From positions 3,440,593-3,504,592 of the forward strand of contig OU744727.1 in the NCBI GenBank assembly GCA_916613615.1: 64,000 bases of DNA, read 5' to 3'. The stretch is from Steromphala cineraria. Its lineage: Eukaryota > Mollusca > Gastropoda > Trochida > Trochidae. Both the position numbers and the translations under genes were made by a program. Under the pieces are notes generated by a model, which was not told where the DNA came from, searched no databases, and saw nothing but the letters and a program-made list of their open reading frames with translations. This document shows, piece by piece, positions 11,031 to 21,739 of the stretch; position 1 is the stretch's first letter, and each line of letters begins with the position of its first letter.

Positions 11031-11220
11031 GGATGTGCTTTTTTGCCGCCTTTAAATCTTATATTATATGTTTGCTGGCTATGTGGTAAATGATAAGAAA
11101 ACACATGTTTTGACTAGGTTTTGTAAATATTTTAATGATAACAAGTTTTGATAGACTGTAGTCGCAACAGCACTTTGTGTTCTTTGCTTGGGGGATGACA
11201 TCCTCTAGACTTGAGTCTGG

Positions 11221-11335
11221 CTCTTGTTTGCTGGGGGGCATTGGTGTGGTTCTCCTTTGCTAGGGGGCATTGGTGTGGTTCTCCTTTGCTAGGGGGCATT
11301 GGTGTGGTTCTCCTTTGCTAGGGGCATTGGTCTGC
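11221..11335. repeat. 29-bp minisatellite with G-runs
   Basis: About three and a half copies of a 29-base unit CTCCTTTGCTAGGGGGCATT plus GGTGTGGTT. Each unit holds a run of four to six G. It lies just 3' of the last exon of the minus-strand gene, in its likely 3' untranslated or downstream region. Confidence 0.85.
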
Positions 11336-11442
11336 CCCTTCTTTTTGGGATGGGTAGGGAGGGTCGCATTGGCATTGCTATTCCTTGCAAGTAGGATGGG
11401 AAAGGGAGAAAGAAATAACTCTGGCTCTTCTTTTCTCTAGGT

Positions 11443-11459
11443 GGGGGGGGGGGGGGGGG
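11443..11459. repeat. 17-base poly-G run
   Basis: Seventeen consecutive G on the plus strand, 25 bases beyond the stop codon of the minus-strand gene. The length may be an assembly estimate, since such runs are hard to sequence. Confidence 0.9.
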
Positions 11460-11483
11460 ATCCGTTAGTCTGGCCCTGGCTCT

Positions 11484-14099
11484 TCATCCTCTGAGGAGGC
11501 CTAAATTGCCTTCGCTGCGACAGTAGACTTTCTGGGATCCTGAAAACAGAAATAATCATATAAAACAAACTCTACACCTTTATATTTACTTGTTTGTATT
11601 ACATTACACATATTACCGTCCAGAATATGTTCAATATGTAAATCAATGCGATGATAATGAAGGAGCTTTAGAAACACACATGCTAGAATAAAATATTCAA
11701 TCTATTTGTCATTCGTTATGTGTATCTTCAATATGTAATGACATGTTTGAAGAATGAAGAAGTGCTAAGATGAAATTTCCGTATACATACCTAGTTTTCT
11801 GTACGCCCGCCTCAAAGTACAGATCTTTCTGGACAACTGGCCTGCATACTGTGACGGCAACATGTGGAGGGTTCTGATTCCGAAAACTGAAAGAATATTT
11901 AGAAATATTTATTCAAAATCCTTAATTCATTTGTTTCAGTGCCGTCACATCCATATCATTATGATATTGGTATTATCAACCATAAGTGTTTTCAAATTAT
12001 TTTGTCTAAACCAATTCCTCAAACTAGGCTTGATATGACATTGATGCAACTGACTTGCAATGCATGGAAAGGAAAGGCAAAACATGATTTTATAAAAATA
12101 ATGAGTGTATATAGTCAATACCTTCAATGGCCTGAAGCACTGCTTCGTTGTTTCGCTTGAACTGTGCTGCGGTTTTACAGCCTATATCTTCTGGTGTGAA
12201 GAATCCGTCTATGACTTTCTTCAGTTTGAACGCAGTGCTTGAGTGGCAGGTTTTACCCATCACATGGACATACCAAGTGCTGGGCACGGCAAGTCTGGTA
12301 CCCTCTGCCAGAAGCTGGTACCCTGGTGGAATACTGTCCTTCGCATTCAGGAGAACCTAAAACATATATAAACAGAACCTATCAATTATCCATTACTAAC
12401 AGTGAACCTAACAGTAGAACCTTCAACATAATAAACATAACATAAAATAGATAAACAAACACATCATTGAAAACTGACACTTATTAAAATAACATTTATA
12501 TTAGAAATAAGTTAATTTGATAGCTATATATTAATATATTGTGGCATGTTGTAATCAAGCATCAATAAAATATCACACGAATGATAACTTGTGATCTAAT
12601 TTTTCAACTTACATAATTGCACTTAGGGATTTGAATTCCTCGCAGTGGATTGTAGTGTTCGGAACTGGACGGGGCTGCAATAATAAGTTCAAACATTAGT
12701 ATTATTTAGTAAGAGCTAGCCAACAACATGTTCAACAAGATCGACCAATAGCTGGTTCGAAGACTCAATCTTATGCATTGAAAGAAAATCGCTTTAAAAT
12801 TGACTCTTGACACATCACCTGGCGTCTTAGCTTTCAGAATGCGAAGTTCCTCCTCTGCTGCAAGGGCCCTGTCCCTCCACATGTTCACATTCATCTGTAG
12901 GGCTGTGTTCTCTGCAGTCTTCAGGTCACAACCGTCACATCTCGGAGTCAGGGGCGGATTGGTTGGAGTCAGGGGCGGCTGGGTTTGAGTCAGGGATGGC
13001 TGGATTGGTCTTAGGGGCGACTTGGTTGAAGAATGGGACGCATGTGTTGAAGTCAGGGACGCATTTGTTAAAGTCAGTGTCGCCTGTGATGAAGTCTGGG
13101 ACGCCTGTGTTGAAGCCTGGGTCGCATGAGTCAAGGGCGGCTGGTTTGAAGTCAAGAGCGGCTTGGTTGAAGTCTTAGAGGCCTGTGTTGAAGTCTTGGA
13201 CGCCTGTGTTGAAGTCTTGGACGCCTGTGTTGAAGTCTTGGACGCCTGTGTTGAAGTCAGGGACGCATTTGTTGAAGTCTTGGACGCCTGTGTTGAACTC
13301 TTGGATGTTTGGTGCTGGACATCGGACACTGGCTTGGGAGGCGGGTAAATGGTCCATAGTCTGGTCGGACGTGGAGGTGATCTAAGCAGACCCACAGGGG
13401 ATGAAGGCGATAAGGCAGAAGAGCATAATGTTGAAGGGTTGGATAAGCGAGATCTTAGTAACGCTTGTTGGTAGTTCTTGAGCCAGGTAGCAACCTGGTT
13501 AGGTGCGGGCGAAGGTACTGAAGGATTTTGGTTAGCAGTCCTTGTATGGGGTGAATCAATATCCTTAACTGCATGTGGACCTGTTAACACAAAATTTTGG
13601 ATCATGAAATGTAGGGAAAATAAACCTTTACAATACATTGATACATTATTATTTAATATTCGGTTACTTTTATTGCAGTATAACCATTTTATTGATAAAT
13701 AACGTAAGCTAATTGTTCAATCTGCACTACAGCCATACTATTTTTGGTCAAATATCAGGACCATTACAAGCTAAGGGCTAAAATATTGCCCAAACGGCGT
13801 AACATAATAACTCACTCACAAACTAAATCGTAATTTCATAAATTGTCAACATGGATGATCTTTCTTTGGAGAAATTATTTACAAGATCTACATTGTTTAT
13901 GTTTAAGTTCATAAATGTATTCAAAGTATCTTTATTTTGCCATTGCATAATGTTTAGTTATCGAACTGAGAGGGTGCTTAATTGTTTCGGTATGTAACTA
14001 TTGTAACTTTCTCTCACGATCTTCACGAGTCCAGGTATTCTCAGCACAGTCTCCAGTCCCCAGCCTCTCTGCAGGTCGAACTCTTCGTTTTCCAGGCAT
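11484..14099 (-). CDS. Six-exon gene for a ~430-residue protein with coiled coil and BEN-like C-terminus
   Basis: Model from splice sites on the minus strand: exons 14099-14018, 13580-12819, 12674-12613, 12356-12122, 11886-11791, 11539-11484. All introns are GT-AG, every junction keeps frame, and the sum is 431 codons including TGA. The N-terminus is basic (MPGKRRVRPAERL). Residues about 119-235 are low-complexity S/T/Q/A/P repeats. About 242-281 is a likely coiled coil after CDGCDLKTAEN. Residues about 303-412 are compact and lack low complexity, with KLKKVIDGFFTPEDIG and a basic tail KICTLRRAYRKL. The leucine-rich helix followed by FFTPEDI resembles BEN domains, which bind DNA or chromatin partners; coiled coil plus BEN is a known arrangement. 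A nuclear role is inference. The exon 1 donor at 14018 could instead be slightly upstream in the same phase. Confidence 0.7.
13050..13310 (-). repeat. Coding 21-bp minisatellite in exon 2
   Basis: Tandem 21-base units (plus strand GAAGTCTTGGACGCCTGTGTT) encode the heptad STQASKT on the minus strand. Several consecutive units at about 13176-13260 are nearly identical, flanked by more diverged ones. The period is a multiple of three, so copy-number change keeps the frame. Confidence 0.9.
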
Positions 14100-14164
14100 G
14101 TTTACTCAAAGTGTACGCTAAATTGCAATGTTGATGACACAATGACGAAATCTGAATCTGGTCG

Positions 14165-14173
14165 CTATTTATA
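14165..14173 (-). promoter_or_regulatory. TATA box of the minus-strand gene
   Basis: CTATTTATA on the plus strand reads TATAAATAG on the minus strand, 66-74 bases upstream of the predicted ATG at 14099. Transcription starting about 30 bases downstream would leave a short 5' untranslated region. The motif is close to consensus and well placed, but unproven. Confidence 0.5.
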
Positions 14174-14639
14174 CGCCATATATTATCTTGTTGTTATAGT
14201 TTTTGTTAAAACTGTGTCTAAAGCAGGAAATGAAAATGTTCAAGGACTTCTCACATCAAAGGAGGATATAAACGGTTAACTATGTGATTTCAAGGGCCCA
14301 TGGAAGACATCGGGTAGTCTTTGATCGTTTAGACTGTCACTGATTGGGGGGTGTCCGCATGTTAGACTAATTACTTAACAATTAGCACATTGATTGGATG
14401 TAGGTTGTGTCCCTCTTGGTAGTATTTTTTTCCAAATTCCAAATGAATTTACATATTTTATAATATTATTTTATATGAAACATCACGAATTACAATTAAC
14501 TATGAATACATTTCAATCACAACTATTCAACTACAATTTCATTTTACCACAATTAAAAATTCCATTTCAAATACCACTCTATTTTTCCCCCTCAACTTAT
14601 CAAGTATTACTTTAACAATAATAGAATAATATAAAAAAA

Positions 14640-15760
14640 ATCATAAGCCAGACCTAAAGTTGAATAATGTACTTATTGATGATGTCCCTTCACATAAACA
14701 TTTAGGACAGGTCCTTCAAAAAGACTGTCAGTGGTCCTCTCGTATCAGTGAGATAATCAACAGAGTGAATGAGAAAGGCTTAAGAAATCTAAAATATCAA
14801 CTGAATAGAAAGAGCCTTGAAATATTATATAAATCTTTTATTCTTCCTAATTTTGATTACTGTTAAAATATATGGGACAACTGTACTATGCTCGACTTAG
14901 TGAAAGGCGTTGAAGACAGAAATGGTTTTTGTTCAACAAAATTTCCATAAATTATCACCATCTTATCTTTCGGACTTCGTTCCAAAAAACGTCTCGGACA
15001 TTAAACCTTACAATCTTAGAAACTTAAACTCTTTACAAACCATTCGGTGTAATACCGTTAGACATTGGCATCTTTTTTTACATATGCTTTAAGAGAATGG
15101 AATTCCTTAACAGAAGATGAAGTGATTCAATCGGCAACTTAAAAAAACAACAATAAATATTACCATTTTCAAAAAATATTACTTTGGCTCATACTTTGGA
15201 TAAAGATTTGCTCAAATAATAAATTGCAGACTGCGCCTAGGTTGTAGTGACCTCAACTTTGATAAGTATAATAGACATATATCGAGTTATCCTTCTTGCT
15301 CATGTGCTTATAATATATCCTGAGGATTGTGTCCATTACTTTTTCACGTCTCCGATATATAATGATTTTCGACAAAATAAATATTTCTATGTAAAAGGAT
15401 ATGACTTGCAATCAATACTTTATGGTAAAAATAAAAGTTCATCAACTATTTATCAATATATTAAAAATTCTGTACATGATTTCATTATTGAAACTTTGAG
15501 ATTTAAATGATATTACATTTTTTTTTCAAAATAGCATGCCTTGCTTTAATGATGCCACTTCTGGATGTTACTTTGTTGGTTTATGTCTTACGATGTTTAA
15601 AAGATCTGTGTATTGTTATATATGTTTAGGTTTTGTATGTATCAAGTATGTATCTATAATATGTTCAAGGGAGAGGCCTTAACATAAGTGCTGTGAGCTT
15701 GTTGGCAAATCCCTTTCACAGTGTATATGTATATTGTGAAATAAATATGTTTAAAACATT
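14640..15760 (+). pseudogene. Degenerate LINE reverse transcriptase 3' part, plus strand
   Basis: Segments in order are HKHLGQVLQKDCQWSSRI, LKYQLNRKSLEILYKSFILP and DYC (14660-14866). An in-frame TAA precedes IWDNCT. Then comes a segment with YNLRNLN (14970-15090) and a decayed C-terminal segment PEDCVHYFF (about 15300-15370). Repeated stops and frame changes show it is dead. It is the same general LINE class as the remnants at 1257-2335 but clearly diverged from them. The 3' end is probably near the AAATAAATATG at about 15739. Confidence 0.8.
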
Positions 15761-17219
15761 CTCCTTCAGTATAATTACATGTTTAAAACATGAACAGTTT
15801 GGTGTCCATTGATGACTATTGAAACCAATAGATTGCCTTATCAGACTTGCATGTTAAAGACACTTGACGCAGGTAGAAGAACATGAGTATCACATTTTAG
15901 AAGTATCTTTTTACAATTTGGCTTTGGTGTCCTTTGGATACGTCAGGATACACGGAACATAAACAAAGATTGTTTGGTTGTCAGAGCCAAGATTGGCATA
16001 GCACTGTTTCTGAATTGAGTAATTGTTAGACTTACTGTCAATTTAAGACCAAGTTGAAAGATACCTTTCCGTGTACACTAAACATATTTTGAGTGAATTT
16101 AGATTTATAATTTCAAACTTGTGACAAAGGAAGACATAATAAAACAGAATATTGTATTAGTCTTTGTCCTAGTAAGGGAGATATTGTACAAGTTATGTCA
16201 ACGTTATAGTTAATGTTGCTAAATTCCTTTAAGGGCTTGCAGACATTCGAAATATGTAAACCTTACATTCAATGGCTTATATAAGTTAAAAGACAACTTT
16301 GATTGTGTAGCATTCATAATTGTTGTTGAAACCTCCAAGGTATTTTACAGACGCTTCATCAAATTGTTGTCTATTTGTAACAAGTCTACTAGCAACAAAT
16401 GTACTTGTAATATGGACCATGCCTGGCCTTGATACTAAATAAATACTGTCTGTCTGTCATGTATACACACTTTGTCTGCTCCTCTCCTCCGTTGTTTACA
16501 TCCTTCTCCATGTGCATTTTTTTCTTTCCTGTGGGTTTGACAACGATGATTTGAGGGTGATTTGATTTAAACATATATTTGTTCATGAAAGCATTTACAT
16601 GAATATGGATTGGCACAACAAGCTTTAAGCTTATATAAGTGCCGCTCCATTAAATATTACAAAATACAGTCAATAATACAAATCAAACTTTATAAAGTAA
16701 GTAAAGTAGTAATTTGAAGGGTTTTGGTATGATCACAAATTGTACCTATGACAAGTGCCGGGGATAGTACCACGTACACTATAGGTACAATTCATGTGCT
16801 ACCACTGTACCCGGTTCGTAACCAATGATATCAGTCTATTATCTCATCATAAACTGCACACTAGCCTTAAATGTATATGAGGCTGATGGCGTTGTACTTG
16901 TCAGAAATGTACTGATAATTAAAATGGGTGATGCATTTGTCAGAATTGCACTGATAACACGAATTGCGTTTTAACATATTATTTTCACAAGAAAAGGATT
17001 GGGGACAAGTTATGCAAATTAAAATGCCCTCTCCTAGTATGTACAAAATTGATTTACATAATACATAGTGAACACAGACAGCAGACAGTGAACAAGAGTA
17101 GAGTAAGAGTATCAGAAATATATTAAAATCACACGAATTAGCGCTGTATTTGTCAGAATAGCACTGATAATGTAGAATAATACCTAAAAAATCCATATTG
17201 TTATTATTGGAAGAATTTG
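15761..17219. other. Non-coding AT-rich region with small repeats
   Basis: No supported gene. It holds a (CTGT)n run after AAATAAATA at about 16436-16460, possibly a LINE 3' tail, and the second copy of a dispersed repeat (16554-16660). A 12-bp inverted repeat AATTGTACCTAT / ATAGGTACAATT flanks about 16750-16780. Three copies of a ~25-bp motif around TTGTCAGAA..GCACTGATAA lie at about 16893, 16935 and 17145. Confidence 0.55.
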
Positions 17220-19049
17220 GGTAGGGTTAAAATAAACTGTGGTGTCGCAAAACTTTATTCCAAGTGGATATGAAAATGAGCCATTACATACAGTTTAACA
17301 TGAATTACATAGGCAGTGATAGGCTCTTCAGATGTTGTATATAAATCATTGTAATACTTGAGGTCGTTCATCCATTAGAATATCGCGTTAATGAATGCCT
17401 CGGACTCAATTAGTTCCCTATCACGAATAACGAATTAACATAAATCATCCGTAGCGTCCCGCCAATAATTTTAGATTTAAGAAGAAGAGAAGAAATATAT
17501 TTTATTAACATGTCACATGTTGTTATAAAAGCATTCTGAATACATTTTTAAAATCAGTTTTAAAAATCCAGTGTTACACGCTTATGAGACACGAGCATAA
17601 TTCAAACATTGAACATTAAAACCTCCACACGCATACGCACACAACAACACACACGCATAAATGTTAAGACTGATTAGGACACCCGTTTTTTTATCGTTTT
17701 CTACAAACTAAAGACGATGTTAGCTTTTGAAGAAGGAAAAAGAACAAATAAATGCACATACCACTTTTGAATTATATTTTTTACAAAAAAAACTTGTTCT
17801 TTTTAACGAAATGAAAATTGTCATAACAATGTTAAGCTTTACGTTAGCTTTGAGACAAGTCATGAATAGTAAAAGTGTCAAAACATGAAATGACAAATTT
17901 GTGAATGGAGTAAAGATGCAATTCCTCGGAATGGAGTGGCATTTTTTGGTCTACTTAATCAGAAATCTAAATTGGTCAGCACAACTTGCAACTACTTTGA
18001 AGTGGAAGTTCAGAGAAAATAATTAGGACACTTTTTAAATCTCTGTTGGCATTCACAGTGGGTTCATGCTTCTCTGGAAACGTTTATTCTGTGTAGCTGC
18101 AAAATGCATCCTTTGCAGCTCTAGGTGATTGAGGTTTGTATCCCTTACTACTTGAAGGTAAATGATCGATGAAGGTAGAGCCAATGTTTAATTGTTTCCC
18201 CCGGGAAATCATTAGCATCTATCTTTGTGTTAGGTTGGTTTGGAAAAGGATACTGAGCCCCAAGTGTGTCAAGAGACTTAAAATTGGTATTGCTTTAATT
18301 TCGCCAAGACACCCACAAATAAGTATGGTATGATATAAATAGTCTTTTTGGGATATTCCAAGACTTATAGAAATATCAAATATTTTAAGTGTGAATGATA
18401 CGGTTTAACTCGTTCAGATATGAAAAAAAACTCAAGGAATAACTCTACGGTAACGTCTCATAAACGTTTCAATTTATTATAAAAAATGTCATTTTGGCCC
18501 AAAGCTGATTTATTACTCCTTGCATGATGTAATTCTTACATCCAACATCTTATCATATTTATCATTTTGTAATATTGTCTTTTTTTCTACAGGATTCTTT
18601 TTCTACGTTTGAACCGCCGTCGTGTGTATTAAGTCTGGCATGTTTATATTTGAGATATGCTCCGGTCAATAAAATATACCTGTCGGAATATTTAGGTGAA
18701 TGTTTTTAGGTAAAATAATACGGACTGTAATGATAAAATATCTTAATGTATTTTAGCTTCATGTCTTTATATTCATTCAGTCAATTATAAAGAAGTCAGT
18801 TTACTCTCAGATATTGTTTCAATGTTTTTTAAAATATAATATCAATAAATCTTACCATGTTCAAGTCTGTGTAGGTACAATGATACGTTAGAGAGAAAAC
18901 CATGGACGTACAATTTAGAGGTATATCATATTAATTTGTGTGGTAAATTTACATTTGGTATCAGGACGCTAAAGAATGGTTTTTTAAACGCAACTTATCA
19001 AATTGAGAAAATGAAATATCAGCATGTTTATTAAAAACTAACCTTTTCA
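17220..19049. other. Non-coding region with blocks shared with 26.5-28.1 kb
   Basis: No gene recognised. The stretch 17345-17460 (CGGACTCAATTAG followed by CCCTATCACGAATAA) resembles 26520-26620. The stretch 18040-18260 resembles 27855-28090 and, more weakly, 57400-57550. These look like members of an old dispersed repeat or segmental copy rather than genes. Confidence 0.5.
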
Positions 19050-19450
19050 AAGGCGCAGTAGCACGTTTTTGGCATAAAACGAAATTATATATTACCAATT
19101 AAAAAAAAACAATTGTCAAAAGAAGCAATTTAAAATGAACGTACCATGTTCAGTTTAGCTATGCGAATCAATTTTATGAATATAAAGTGTTCACACATAA
19201 CTTCCCACCAGTGTATTTTCTTCTAAATCTCTGATTGTATTAAACTTCTAATTTCAATATCAATGTGTCGAGTGACCTCTAGCAGCACCAACGCCGGTAT
19301 GTTCACGTCGTACCCTGGATGTTGTGAAACGTCGGATGACGTCACGTGCATGGAGATGCTCCTGAACGTATCGCTGAAGCTGAGTATGACTCCTTATCAT
19401 CTGCGGAACCGACGCTCATCACAGCTATAGATGCAAGTTTCGCAAAAAAA
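19050..19450. repeat. Repeat family Z, copy 3
   Basis: Begins AAGGCGCAGTAGCACGTTTTTGG, then carries AGTGTTCACACATAACTTCC and GGATGACGTCACGTGCATGG, matching 10462-10912 with substitutions and gaps. It ends near the GCAAGTTTCGCAAAA motif. Confidence 0.6.
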
Positions 19451-20125
19451 ACCCCAACAAACTTTTCTCTAAGAAAGCATTACTGAAGAGCCCATATCAG
19501 AGAATGGACAAGCCCCGATCTCAATGCTCTCTATCTCCTCAACACTGTACACATGTCGATGCGTCGACCCAAGCTGTTGTCAGCTTTAACGCAAAAGCAG
19601 AAAGTGATTCCTCAGGTGACAGATTCTACCTTGTTCGCTGAAGACACGTTGAGGCTACATAAGATTTCATCAGTAGGTAAATTGAAAGGAAGAGTGCATC
19701 GGTACATGTTTGTAAGAAAATATAAAGTTGAAGAATGTCATGTTAAGAACAATACAGTTGTAATCAAACAATGAAACCAATTACCGAGATATAATGTAAG
19801 TCATCAATTCTTAATGTTGACAAATTGGAAAAGCACACCCTCTAACGGTTATCTTGATTGTAAATCTTGACGGTAAAATCCACCGTTCTTTCTGAAAACC
19901 ATTTCAAAGATTGTTATAGGTTCTTTAACTTGTCCCAAGATAGCACTTTTCTGATTGATTAGGCCACTTTCCAATTGGCTTGTGCCAGATTTGCTTTTCT
20001 TTGAGTTGACTTGATATTTCGCAATAAAAACTACGTAGTCAATTTGTACATGAAAAATACTCCAATTGCATTGCTATTGTGAAATATAAAAATATTAAGA
20101 AAGTGTTTTGATCACAGTTACAGAT
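19451..20125. other. Flank of the DIRS element, no gene seen
   Basis: A 73-codon ORF at 19553-19774 lacks low-complexity bias but shows no recognised motif, splice context or second copy, so it is not called. The rest is AT-rich DNA up to the element boundary. Confidence 0.45.
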
Positions 20126-20158
20126 ATTATTTAACGTACTATACCGTCTCCGACTCAC

Positions 20159-20274
20159 CGTAGCCCATTGATTGCCTATCAATCATCTCTCGACCCATAA
20201 CACAGAAAAAACAACACGGGAGTTACCTGCACATCCCCGCCACGCCCCCTATGTCTACGTCACCAAAACCTCAT
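20159..20274 (+). repeat. DIRS left inverted terminal repeat (core)
   Basis: 116 bases are exactly the reverse complement of 26334-26449. The unpaired outer extension to 20126 differs from the right end, as expected for DIRS elements. Confidence 0.95.
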
Positions 20275-20649
20275 TCCAACTTCCTGTCGCTCAGTGATCG
20301 GTTGTGTCTCTGAGCTCTCTCGAAGTTTTCTTGCCTTGTCTAATATTAAAGTTTGTAGACCATATTTCTCGATCCTTGGGAGTAAGAGTATCCTCTCTTA
20401 CCTCCCGTTCTCCTTCCAAATTGCCACATTTGGGTGTTGTTGTTAGGGTTCTGCCTGGGGGACAGGCAGGCTTCTCATTTTCGCGCGACCGGCGCTTGGA
20501 TTGCACGTGCTGCTCGTGCGGTTAGTAGGTCACGCCTCGGGGTGTCTGACCTTTGACCTCTGGCTTCGTGTGCGGGACGTGTGCAAGCAGTGTCAGCTTG
20601 GCAGTTTGCTCCGCTGGGGTGAGTGGATCGTCACGTGATCCGCCTGGGT

Positions 20650-21187
20650 ACGCGGTTGCCCCGCTTCACTCCGCTCGGTCCGTCTGGCGAGTGGCGGACG
20701 GGAGTGACTGGTCCGTCCTCCGCCTTGATACGCGCTTGCTTCGCTTCACTCCGCCTTGGTCCGTCTGGCGATTGACGGACGAGAGTGACTGGTCTGTTCT
20801 CCGCCTTGGTTTGCTTCGCTTCACTCCGCTCGGTCCGTCTGGCGAGTGACGGACGGGAGTGACTGGTCCGTCCTCCACCTTAGTACGCGTTTGCTCCGCT
20901 TCGCTCCACCTTGGTCCGTCTGGCGAGTGACGGACGGGAGTGAGTGACGGACGGGAGTGTCTGTTCTCCACCTTAGTACGCGCTTGCTTCGCTTCACTCC
21001 GCCTTGGTCCGTCTGGCGAGTGACGGACGAGAGTGACTGATCCGTCCTCCGCCCTGGTACGCGTTTGCTCCGCTTCGCTCCACCTTGGTCCGTCTGGCGA
21101 GTGACGGACGGGAGTGAGTGACTGACGGGAGTGTCGGTTCCGTCCTCCGTTTTTGATACGCGTTTGCTCCGCTTCTCTCGCGGTCGG
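20650..21187 (+). repeat. ~80-bp minisatellite in the DIRS leader
   Basis: About six and a third units start at 20650, 20730, about 20806, 20885, 20978, 21059 and 21158 (partial). The core is TTCACTCCGC, then GGTCCGTCTGGCGAGTGACGG, then GTGACTGGTCCGTCCTCC. Units differ by small indels, including local duplications of GAGTGACGGACGG-type sequence in the longer ones. The long overlapping ORFs seen on the minus strand here are by-products of the repeat. It lies between the left terminal repeat and ORF1. Confidence 0.9.
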
Positions 21188-21205
21188 ACCAGGGTATCGT
21201 CAGCG

Positions 21206-21739
21206 ATGTACCCTGGTTTCTGTGGGCGATGTGGACTTAGGAAGTCGGGGACACATGACCCCCACTCCCTCTGTCGTTCATGCACCTCTGCTAGCTCCCT
21301 GCAAGACAGGTGTGAAGAGTGTGAGTTCCTCTCGACGGAAGCTTTCAAGCTCTACCTTCAGGCGCTAAGGAAGAGCGAGAGGGACGCGGTAGGTGCGAAG
21401 CGTAGGGGTCGCACCTCCGGGAACCCGTCGGCCTCGTCCACCACCACTTCCCCCCCGGAGGGGTTCGTCATATCGGAGGATACAAGGGAATTTGAGGCGG
21501 ATGAACGGGGCTCCGATTCAGACAGGGACGCGCGCGGGGGTAGTGTCGGGAATCAGTCACCCACCCTCCCCCCTCGTCCATCCGCTCATCACCGTTCCTC
21601 GTCGGTGTCTTCAGCCCCCTCCCGCACGTCGCCCCCTCGAGTGCGGAAGAAGTCGAAGAAGAGGAAGAGGAGGTCGGAGGATCGAAGTCAGTTCGATCAG
21701 GCGGCCTTCTCCGCTCAACTGCTCGCGACTTCAAGGTGA
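21206..21739 (+). CDS. DIRS ORF1, N-terminal part (gag-like, zinc-binding)
   Basis: 177 codons from the ATG at 21206, which is chosen because the cysteine-rich motif begins directly after it. Residues C6, C9, H20, C23, C26, C36 and C39 form a C-x2-C ... DPHxxC-x2-C ... C-x2-C pattern, the N-terminal signature of DIRS ORF1 proteins. Then come a helical segment LYLQALRKSERDAV, an acidic and serine-rich stretch, and a strongly basic cluster (KKSKKRKRR) near the end, a likely nuclear signal or nucleic-acid binding patch. It stops at TGA 21737-21739. The downstream ORF begins at an ATG overlapping that stop by one base. ORF1 is normally continuous, so this is probably half of a split gene. Confidence 0.75.
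   Translation: MYPGFCGRCGLRKSGTHDPHSLCRSCTSASSLQDRCEECEFLSTEAFKLYLQALRKSERDAVGAKRRGRTSGNPSASSTTTSPPEGFVISEDTREFEADERGSDSDRDARGGSVGNQSPTLPPRPSAHHRSSSVSSAPSRTSPPRVRKKSKKRKRRSEDRSQFDQAAFSAQLLATSR

Noticed and set aside
12800..13702. Plus-strand ORFs opposite exon 2 of the BEN-like gene
   Set aside because: They mirror the coding minisatellite. The minus strand has matching splice sites and a start and stop in phase, which the plus strand lacks.
19553..19774. 73-codon ORF MSMRRPKLLSALTQ... next to the DIRS element
   Set aside because: No motif, no splice context and no second copy; the length is within chance for the region.
20666..21348. Minus-strand ORFs of 101 and 175 codons in the DIRS leader
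   Set aside because: They are products of the ~80-bp minisatellite and lie antisense to the element.
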